A DNA stretch of 15,184 nucleotides from Trachipleistophora hominis (lineage: Eukaryota > Microsporidia > Pleistophoridae), in the NCBI GenBank assembly GCA_000316135.1, contig JH994079.1:25277-40460 (forward strand), read 5' to 3'. The notes below the pieces were generated by a model. It had not been told where the DNA came from. It did no database searches and saw only the letters and a list, made by a program, of their open reading frames with translations. Within the stretch, counting starts at the first letter, position 1. Each line of letters begins with the position of its first letter. This document shows positions 9,240 through 15,184 of this stretch, piece after piece. The translations under genes and the position numbers were made by a program.

Positions 9240-10403
9240 CTACTCACTCAGCAGCGTTTCAATCACCTTCTCTACGTCCACCTCCTCAAGGTCTACGTTG
9301 CTCTGGCCGTGTCCTAAGAACACGACCGGCTTTTTGCTGAAGTAGCAAAGATTAAGAATTGAGCCTATTCTATCATCCACCGTATCAATCTTAGTTACAA
9401 TAATTGCTGTCACCATATCAAATGCAAGAACATCCTTTTCGTATCCTTTCAACGCTTCACTTACGTACACTACGTCATCAAAGCCAAGGTTCGTTAATTT
9501 TCTGAGCGAGTCTATGAGCGGTTTCTTATTGACACGGCCTGCCGTGTCAACAAGGATCACATCGTACGCCTTTCCGTACTGCAGGGCAGAGCGTGCCACC
9601 TTCCACTCCTCCTTGTTGTAGCCCTGCTGGTGTATCTCAACCCTGTGGTTTATCTTTAGGCGGTTCACATACGTCTGCAGCTGCTCAATAGCACCCGCCC
9701 TGAACGTATCGCATGCCGCCACGTACACCCCCTTATCACGCACAGCAAAGTGGTAGCACAGTTTGCTCAGCGTTGTCGTCTTTCCCACGCCGTTCGTACC
9801 AACAAGGGCAACACGGTACGGTGCACACGCATCCTGTCCAAGCCGCTTCGTCTTAATGATGCTCCTCATCGCATCACGCACATCATCGATGCTCTCCGCG
9901 TACATCAAAACGTCCCCCGCAACCTCCGGCGCAACGTTCTTATTGAGCAGATGCGCGAGCAACGCCTCCCGATCAAAAGTCTTGAACACCCGCCGTTTAA
10001 TATTGAACAGGTTGAACGCGCTCTTCGTATCAGGCACGTAACTAACCGTACGGCTCGTACTAGAATAGTCCAATTCCTTTTCCGTACCGCCCCATCGCCT
10101 ACGTTTCTCCTGTTTGGTCACGGCCGCACGTCGATCATAAACACCATGCTCACGTACTGCACCATCCTCTAAATACTCGGCAGCCATTCGTTCAATCTGC
10201 TCATCTGCATCATCACCTACACACATGATCACTTTCTTTCCTACCGTTCTGTATGCAACGTTACGGCCCTGTACCGTTAGTTCGCCGTGCTTAATGTTTT
10301 TTCGTACTACCGTGTCAATTATGTTGTTGATGTACGATGGTTTTGTGCCTGATTGGTGATGTACGTTGCCGTGAAGATCAAATATTGTGGAGTAGAGAAG
10401 CAT
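9240..10403 (-). CDS. SRP101: Signal recognition particle receptor subunit alpha
   Basis: This is the GTPase that receives SRP-ribosome-nascent chain complexes at the ER membrane by pairing with SRP54. The 387-residue frame carries an N-terminal SRX/longin-like region (about 1-75, opening MLLYSTIFDLHG), a short basic linker (about 90-115, KRRRW) and an N domain (about 125-195, with LLNKNVAPEVAGDVL). It then has the G domain: P-loop GTNGVGKTTTLSK (202-214), DTFRAGA (232-238), DTAGR (286-290), VSEALKG (314-320), TKID (337-340) and GHGQ (364-367). TKID, GHGQ and the SRX-like start separate it from SRP54, which would have a C-terminal M domain. It is much shorter than yeast or human homologues, mainly in the linker, as expected of a reduced genome. 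All nucleotide-binding motifs are intact. The gene is visibly richer in G+C than the flanking DNA. The protein relies on a partner beta subunit (SRP102) that is not in this window. Confidence 0.95.
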   Translation of the reverse strand: MLLYSTIFDLHGNVHHQSGTKPSYINNIIDTVVRKNIKHGELTVQGRNVAYRTVGKKVIMCVGDDADEQIERMAAEYLEDGAVREHGVYDRRAAVTKQEKRRRWGGTEKELDYSSTSRTVSYVPDTKSAFNLFNIKRRVFKTFDREALLAHLLNKNVAPEVAGDVLMYAESIDDVRDAMRSIIKTKRLGQDACAPYRVALVGTNGVGKTTTLSKLCYHFAVRDKGVYVAACDTFRAGAIEQLQTYVNRLKINHRVEIHQQGYNKEEWKVARSALQYGKAYDVILVDTAGRVNKKPLIDSLRKLTNLGFDDVVYVSEALKGYEKDVLAFDMVTAIIVTKIDTVDDRIGSILNLCYFSKKPVVFLGHGQSNVDLEEVDVEKVIETLLSE

Positions 10404-10443
10404 TGGTGGTTGTTTGTGGTTGTTTGTAGGGGTGGTGTTTTTG
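10404..10443 (-). promoter_or_regulatory. A/C-rich leader of the SRP receptor gene
   Basis: The minus strand here is almost entirely A and C, with repeated ACAAACAACCA units, up to the ATG at 10403. An A/C-rich leader precedes the BAP31-like and coiled-coil genes too. Confidence 0.4.
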
Positions 10444-10453
10444 TTATTTATGG
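10444..10453 (-). promoter_or_regulatory. Possible TATA-like box of the SRP receptor gene
   Basis: Minus-strand CCATAAATAA ends about 40 nt before the ATG, so it is less well placed and less canonical than the TATA boxes of the other three genes. Confidence 0.3.
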
Positions 10454-10514
10454 TTGTTTGTTGTGGCGTAGGGTGGTTCCTTAAAGATAAGGAGGGTTAA
10501 CGTAGGATAGATGA

Positions 10515-10739
10515 TTAGTAATAGATTATTAATAGCTTAGCTTAATAGTAATAGATTGGCTTAATAGATTATTAATGTGATTAGTAATAGATTGGCTTAA
10601 TAGATTATTAATGTGATTAGTAATCATATTAATGTGATTAGTAATGAGATATTAGCAATATATTATCCATTACATACATTATGTTATTACTTTAACATAT
10701 CATTACTATTAATCTAATCTATTAATAATCTATTACTAA
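10515..10739. repeat. AT-rich inverted repeat (21-bp perfect arms) enclosing tandem repeats
   Basis: TTAGTAATAGATTATTAATAG at 10515-10535 is the exact reverse complement of 10719-10739. The arms are 183 nt apart, and related words (TAGTAATAGATT or its complement) continue on the right to about 10800. The block could fold into a long imperfect hairpin. It begins about 110 nt upstream of the SRP receptor start codon. Confidence 0.8.
10546..10617 (+). repeat. Two tandem 36-bp repeats
   Basis: Copies at 10546-10581 and 10582-10617 both begin TAGTAATAGATTGGCTTAAT. A shortened, diverged third unit follows from 10618. They lie inside the larger inverted repeat. Confidence 0.8.
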
Positions 10740-10901
10740 CCTACTAAGCTAATCTATTACTAACATACCATTACTGTTAATTCATCTATTACTAACATAA
10801 CGTACTTGTCATAGCACTATAAAGGATAAATAGAGTGATTTATAACATAGTAATAGATGGATTGCTATATTGTACATGTAATTGACAAGTTTACTGTTTA
10901 A

Positions 10902-10932
10902 AGCTTGCAAGTTCTCTTTTTATTATTATGAT
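10902..10932 (+). repeat. 31-nt direct repeat, copy 1
   Basis: It begins AGCTTGCAAGTTCTC and runs through TTTTTATTATTATGAT. It matches 12018-12048 with two mismatches; the flanks do not match. Confidence 0.75.
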
Positions 10933-11164
10933 GTTGTAAAAGTACATCCTTAGCAATCATGTAATAATTATTTCATATAATAAGATAAAGGACGTATTAC
11001 CAGACGTTTTATATTTATGTCCTTCAAAATAAGAAAGATAATTTTAGATTATCAGATTAATTTAGAATGATAATATAATACGTGATTAGCAATTCCATCA
11101 TGACGATCTTACGACAGAACTAATTGTAATACGTGGTTAATAAAAATGGTTGAAAAGGCTTACC

Positions 11165-11192
11165 AGGAAATTATGACTATGAATAATTTCCT
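11165..11192. other. 10-bp perfect hairpin upstream of element copy B
   Basis: AGGAAATTAT (11165-11174) pairs perfectly with ATAATTTCCT (11183-11192) around an 8-nt loop. It ends about 10 nt before the dispersed element. Copies A and C have no equivalent stem at the same place. Confidence 0.5.
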
Positions 11193-11202
11193 ATGAACAG
11201 AA

Positions 11203-11298
11203 GGCCGGTGGCTATGGTCGGTCCTAGCAGACCAGAAGAATGTGTTTGGTTAAGTAATATGTATAAAGAAGACAATGAAACAATGTTTTAGTTAAAAA
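11203..11298 (+). repeat. Dispersed ~95-nt element, copy B
   Basis: It opens GGCCGGTGGCTATGGTCGG, then has CAGAAGAATGTGTTTGGTTA (11233-11252) and TTTTAGTTAAAAA (11286-11298). These align in order with the minus strand of copy A at 6082-6177. The best matches are the head and the A-rich end. The frame read through the head in copy A meets TAG here, which argues against a conserved protein. Confidence 0.7.
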
Positions 11299-11410
11299 GT
11301 AATTTTTAAGTTGAAATATCTAACCTGAAAGTACTGATACAATGAGATATACACGAATTAATTAATTTAATTAATAAATGTTAAAGAATTGCATTTGTAC
11401 GAGTGTTGAA

Positions 11411-11439
11411 TGGTTTACTTGGTCTAGGCAGGTAAACTG
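11411..11439. other. Hairpin, 11 pairs with three wobbles
   Basis: GTTTACTTG (11413-11421) pairs with CAGGTAAAC (11429-11437) around the loop GTCTAGG, with one internal G-U. Two further wobble pairs (positions 11411-11412 with 11438-11439) extend it. No gene is adjacent and its function is unknown. Confidence 0.4.
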
Positions 11440-12017
11440 TAAATTATTTCTTATATTAAAGAAATACGATGTTTAGTAACATATCATAATGCATGTCTTA
11501 AAGTTATGATCTGTCGTGTTATACAAACTAAATCGTAATGCTCGTTAGCATTATTATTTAAAAAACGTTGTTATAGTGTATATAATAGCATTGTTACGTC
11601 TTTATATCATATTTAATTAATATAACGATATATCGTACTATAGACCAAATTATTATTTATTTAACATTCATTCTAACATTTATTTAATATTCATCTTAAC
11701 ACCTGCTGGTAATGACAGGTAAAAATAGAAATGGTTGTAGGACAGAAATATTTTGGTCGTATATAGTGCGTTTAATTTATGTGAATTTGTTAGAATGACT
11801 TAAGCGTAGGACAAATAAAAGTAAATTTGCATAAAATATAAAAATATCTTTGTAATAAACAACCATTGCCACAGTACGAGTTATCAATACGATAACAATT
11901 ATTGTTTCTGAACAAAATCCGTTTTTAACGTAACTGTTAAAAAACATCTTGTCTTGCCAACAAGTGATGAATCATCTCATAACAATAACATTTACGTTTC
12001 TATTATTATGACGAATC

Positions 12018-12048
12018 AGCTTGCGAGTTGTCTTTTTATTATTATGAT
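12018..12048 (+). repeat. 31-nt direct repeat, copy 2
   Basis: It begins AGCTTGCGAGTTGTC and continues TTTTTATTATTATGAT, the partner of 10902-10932. It is preceded at once by a second TATTATTATGA word. Confidence 0.75.
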
Positions 12049-12572
12049 TATTTTATATTCTGTAATATTAATAAAAAGTTACTAATTCTATCTTATTAAA
12101 GCATTTTGTTTAAATTATTTGTACATTATTGTTACTTAAGGAGGATACTTTATTTAATGTTGACATGAGGGGGCACTACTTTCAACAATTATAAACGTAA
12201 TCTTCGCTTTTTACGGTATTATAGTACTTTTAATACTACCTTAAAACTTAAAAGTTATCTACTGGATACAATGTTTCTATTGATACATAATAACACTCTT
12301 TATACATAATTTATCTTAATATATACGATACGTAGTGTAAACTCTATTTTTATTTTAATATTTTGTATATGAGAAGATGAGATAAATATAAAAATGGACA
12401 AAGCATAATCATACGTTCTAATGTACAATGAACTTTTCATTCTATTAAAAATCGTGTTATGTAATCAGCATCAAAAAATGTGCAATAAAACGTAAATTTA
12501 CAAAATGTGCTACGAATGGGTCTAAGATGGATGTGTATCAGTAAATGTAGAACAAAGTTTGTGTGCTATGGT

Positions 12573-12588
12573 AGGCGGTAGCCCGCCT
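12573..12588. other. GC-rich 6-bp hairpin in a local GC island
   Basis: AGGCGG pairs perfectly with CCGCCT around the tetraloop TAGC. The surrounding 12510-12630 is clearly less AT-rich than its neighbours. In such AT-rich DNA, a GC stem of this kind is a candidate for a structured RNA, but I recognise no known RNA family. Confidence 0.4.
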
Positions 12589-13353
12589 GATATTTGCTTA
12601 TGAAAGGTGTGACGTAGTGGCATGAGGAGAATCTGAAGTAGTAAGTAAAATCTAATTTACTTTAATTTAATTTGATTAATCAAAATGCACGTTATATATT
12701 TAGATGTATCATTGTTAACAAAAGAAAATAAGTAATACTGTTTAAATATTATACTCTCCTAACGAAACAGATAATAATATGACATATAGATTGATATGAA
12801 AAATTATTATCTTGCGTTAATGATTATTACAACGAGGTACAGTGTAGTTGTTAGCACTATAATAATTAACAATCTTAAATTCTATATTAATTGCAATTTA
12901 CTAGGTAAGGATCATTCTATGGATCAGTATTAATACTGCAAAATGATGCAAACATAATTTTGTATTTTATTCTTTTTTATACTAAAAATTATTTTAATCT
13001 CCTTCATACACAATGTTGTATTCTAAAGACGTATGTTACAGACAGGAAAGTTTGTGTTTTAATACGCGTTTGTATATGTTATTGGTATTTTTACGATGGT
13101 TAAGAAAAGTATAATTTGCAAATGAATTGATATGTTAGCTAAAAATGTTTATTAAACATTATAACAGTGCAAAAAAGTATATTTACTATTTATTAATAAC
13201 CAAAGTACTGGCCTTAATGAACATTCTTGTGTTACTTTCTTGTTACATCTATATGAATAATTAAATATAACTAATTGGTTATAGGTATAAACAATTGATT
13301 GATCGTTAAGTTACACCAAAAAGGTGACTACAAACATACACTTTAATAATAAA

Positions 13354-13527
13354 ATGAAGTGTATAAGAAACGTAGTTAGACATTTTATGGTTTTATTCAT
13401 TTTAATTGTTGCAATTCTTCTAAAATGGCGGTCTTTATTAAATAATTGTATGAACATTTTATTTTCTAATATTAAATTTACGGATAGTTCTAATATCTCT
13501 TTAATAACACATTATCTACAGCAGTAG
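13354..13527 (+). CDS. Possible small membrane protein (57 residues), doubtful
   Basis: An ATG frame of 57 codons encodes a basic N-terminus (MKCIRNVVRHF), one strongly hydrophobic stretch (about residues 11-23, FMVLFILIVAILL) and a polar tail ending THYLQQ. The nearest TATAAA (13286-13291) ends 62 nt before the ATG, unlike the 19-22 nt of the confident genes. It ends about 150 nt before the coiled-coil gene. No homologue is recognised, and a hydrophobic frame this short is easily produced by T-rich DNA. Confidence 0.2.
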   Translation: MKCIRNVVRHFMVLFILIVAILLKWRSLLNNCMNILFSNIKFTDSSNISLITHYLQQ

Positions 13528-13647
13528 ATCAATCGGCACGTTCCATAAATTTAGTGTTAATTGCATATTCATATCATCAAAACAATCATAAATTTACCAT
13601 ATCAGGTTACGTCACAATATCATTTTCAATAATTCCATTTCAAACAA

Positions 13648-13653
13648 TATAAA
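13648..13653 (+). promoter_or_regulatory. TATA box of the coiled-coil protein gene
   Basis: TATAAA (within ATATAAATAG) ends 21 nt before the ATG at 13675. It is followed by the A/C-rich leader GCAACACACAACACACAG. This placement supports 13675 as the start. Confidence 0.6.
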
Positions 13654-13674
13654 TAGCAACACACAACACACAGA

Positions 13675-15184
13675 ATGTTACTTGCCTTAATCATTCTCAG
13701 TACATGCACAACACTCGACAACACGCCACAACACAACATATGTCCTACAGTAAGATACAAATTTAGGATGAAGCAATGCATCGAATTGGAATATGATGTT
13801 GGTCATGATACATTTATAATTGAAATAGATGAGGCTTATATAGAACGTTATAAGCATGTGCCGGGATATTTTATGGCACGTATTGGATTTGATGCTTATA
13901 GGAGTGTGGTGAAGAGTTGTTTGGGAATTTGGAATGAATTTTTGAATGAAGTGATTGAGAATGAAAATGAAATGGTGAAGAGTAATGTGTCACGGTGTAA
14001 TTTGGTGATGAAAGGGTGGGATGGAATGTGGTACGGTAAAATGAAGGACGGGTGTAACAAGATTATGGGAAGTAATAGTAATGTTAATAGAGGTGATGGG
14101 GAGAGTATGAGTGAACGTGGTAAGATTATGAGAAGTAATAGTAAGATTAATGGATGTGATGGGGAGAGTATGAGTGAACGTGGTAAGATTATGGGAAGTA
14201 ATAGTAATGTTAATAGAGGTGATGGGGAGAGTATGAGTGAACGTGGTAAGATTATGAGAAGTGATAGTAAGATTAATAGATGTGATGGGGAGAGTATGAG
14301 TGATAACCAAGAAGAAAGGAGTGATAATGTTGAAGAAATAAAAAATAAGATACTAAGAGATAGTATGATAAAAAACAAGACTAAAATGATAGAACAAGAG
14401 AGTAACCAAAAAATAACCAAGAAATTAAGACATGACGGTATTATATCAGCAGAAGAAATAAAAAGATTTTATACCGAAAAAATAACACAAATACATGATG
14501 AATTGGAGAAATTACAGGCGATAGTTGAAACACGACCGAATGTAGAATCGAGACAAAATTGGGAAATTGGGAATGTGAAAACAGAAAAACAAAATTGGAT
14601 AAATAAAAGAGAACGAAGGCTGAAAGCAAGGCAACAGCTCGAAAAAACACTAAAATTGCGACGAGAAGCACAAAGAGCAAGAGATACTAGGACGTGTGAT
14701 GATCAAAGAATAAGGAACATGAAAATGTTAAACCGAAAGATGAACAAGCATACAAAGGAACTGAGAAGAAAAATAAGAAAATGGAGAGAATCGGAGAAAG
14801 AAATAATGTTTGAATTAGAAGAAAAGATGAACAAAGCTGAAAATGAGATAATACCAAAAGAAAAAGCTGTGATAAATGAGGAAATGTTAAAACTACGTGA
14901 AGAAGTGCGTATATGGTGGTGTGAAGAGAAAGAACAGTTACATGATGAAATTGATAGGAAGTTGAAACTGGAAATACAAAAACTGAGAAGCGAGGTTGAA
15001 GAAAAGATAGAATACTGCAGGATAAATACGGAATTATTGGAACAGAGAAATGAGAGAAACAGAGCGGCATTCGAGAAAAAAGGTGAAATAGAAAAAGCAT
15101 CCAAAAGAGAACAAAGATTGAAAAAGGAAACGATAGGGAAGTTGAATGAGAGGGAAAGTGAAGTGGCGAGAACATTGGTAAAAG
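13675..15184 (+). CDS. Secreted coiled-coil protein with internal repeats, C-terminus cut off by window edge
   Basis: I translated it codon by codon: the frame is open from the ATG at 13675 to the right edge (503 codons). Residues 1-13 (MLLALIILSTCTT) look like a cleavable signal peptide. Residues about 20-128 form a non-repetitive domain with cysteines at 23, 35, 82, 108 and 127 and aromatic stretches such as GWDGMWYGKM. Residues 129-212 are four 21-residue repeats. From about 213 onward the protein is very rich in Glu, Lys and Arg with heptad-like spacing, so a long coiled coil is likely. Signal peptide plus charged rod suggests a secreted structural protein of the spore, such as a polar tube or spore wall component. 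I recall E. cuniculi polar tube protein 3 as large and charged but without this cysteine-bearing domain or these repeats, so I do not assign it. The gene call is firm; the function is inferred. Confidence 0.85.
   Translation, partial: MLLALIILSTCTTLDNTPQHNICPTVRYKFRMKQCIELEYDVGHDTFIIEIDEAYIERYKHVPGYFMARIGFDAYRSVVKSCLGIWNEFLNEVIENENEMVKSNVSRCNLVMKGWDGMWYGKMKDGCNKIMGSNSNVNRGDGESMSERGKIMRSNSKINGCDGESMSERGKIMGSNSNVNRGDGESMSERGKIMRSDSKINRCDGESMSDNQEERSDNVEEIKNKILRDSMIKNKTKMIEQESNQKITKKLRHDGIISAEEIKRFYTEKITQIHDELEKLQAIVETRPNVESRQNWEIGNVKTEKQNWINKRERRLKARQQLEKTLKLRREAQRARDTRTCDDQRIRNMKMLNRKMNKHTKELRRKIRKWRESEKEIMFELEEKMNKAENEIIPKEKAVINEEMLKLREEVRIWWCEEKEQLHDEIDRKLKLEIQKLRSEVEEKIEYCRINTELLEQRNERNRAAFEKKGEIEKASKREQRLKKETIGKLNERESEVARTLVK
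14059..14310 (+). repeat. Four 63-bp tandem repeats forming two 126-bp units, in frame
   Basis: Units begin at 14059, 14122, 14185 and 14248, each encoding 21 residues of the form KIMxSNSxxNxxDGESMSERG. Units 1 and 3 are identical at the DNA level. Units 2 and 4 share a different version (KIMRS.SKIN.CDGESMS), so the array arose by doubling an already two-part 126-bp block. Every second unit carries a cysteine. The last unit diverges after GESMSD. Confidence 0.92.

Larger units (their letters stand above)
10740..13285. other. Long gene-less AT-rich interval
   Basis: I saw no ATG-initiated gene, tRNA or rRNA. It contains a 31-nt direct repeat pair, dispersed element copy B, several hairpins and a small GC-rich island near 12510-12630, all listed separately. 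The remainder is featureless AT-rich sequence. For a microsporidian this is a long spacer and suggests a lineage with an expanded rather than compact genome. Confidence 0.5.

Noticed and set aside
9750..10172. Two plus-strand frames opposite the SRP receptor gene
   Set aside because: They are antisense to a gene with all GTPase motifs intact and have no recognisable content.
11625..11636. Perfect 12-bp palindrome ACGATATATCGT
   Set aside because: It is a single short AT-rich palindrome with no neighbouring gene and is expected by chance in several kb of such DNA.
12516..12545. U2 snRNA-like string (GTCTAAGATGGATGTGTATCAG)
   Set aside because: It resembles the U2 region around CTAAGAT but lacks the branch-site-pairing GTAGTA and a convincing U2 5' end.
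13896..15175. Several minus-strand frames rich in Ser, Leu, Phe and Ile, one with apparent repeats
   Set aside because: They are antisense to the coiled-coil gene. The repeats merely mirror its 63-bp repeats, and the Leu/Ser/Phe content mirrors Glu/Lys-rich codons.

Overview
The window looks like a piece of a microsporidian (fungal) genome. The reasons are: AT-rich DNA with no visible introns; a shortened eukaryotic SRP receptor alpha subunit (387 codons, against roughly 620-640 in yeast and human); TATA boxes lying almost against the start codons; and two large, fast-evolving proteins (leucine-rich-repeat-like, and secreted coiled-coil) of the kind microsporidia carry. Nothing bacterial is present: no operons and no ribosome binding sites. 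The microsporidian assignment is an inference from these traits. No rRNA or tRNA was found that would fix the species.

Layout. (1) 1-4142, minus strand: one uninterrupted reading frame of at least 1380 codons, running off the left edge and encoding a large leucine-rich-repeat-like protein. (2) About 4171-6879: 2.7 kb of very AT-rich DNA without a convincing gene. It holds two copies, in opposite orientation, of a dispersed ~95-nt sequence whose third copy lies at 11.2 kb. (3) 6880-7578, minus: a BAP31/Yet-family ER membrane protein. (4) 7604-9239: a gene-poor interval, less AT-rich, with two direct-repeat pairs and protein-like but interrupted fragments. (5) 9240-10403, minus: the SRP receptor alpha subunit, with all five GTPase motifs intact. 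(6) 10404-13647: 3.2 kb without a convincing gene, beginning with an AT-rich tandem and inverted repeat and containing repeat copies and several hairpins. (7) 13675 to the right edge, plus: a secreted, charged coiled-coil protein (503+ codons) with four 63-bp repeats arranged as two 126-bp units.

Together, the SRP receptor subunit docks ribosomes at the ER membrane and the BAP31-like protein is an ER membrane chaperone or export factor. The coiled-coil protein carries an apparent signal peptide and would be cargo of that pathway. Three of the four genes have a TATAAA hexamer ending 19-22 nt before the ATG, followed by an A/C-rich leader, which implies very short 5' UTRs.

The most interesting unexplained signal is the three-copy dispersed element (5766-5850, 6082-6177, 11203-11298). 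It has a GC-rich head and an A-rich tail and could be a small SINE-like retroelement or an RNA gene family.
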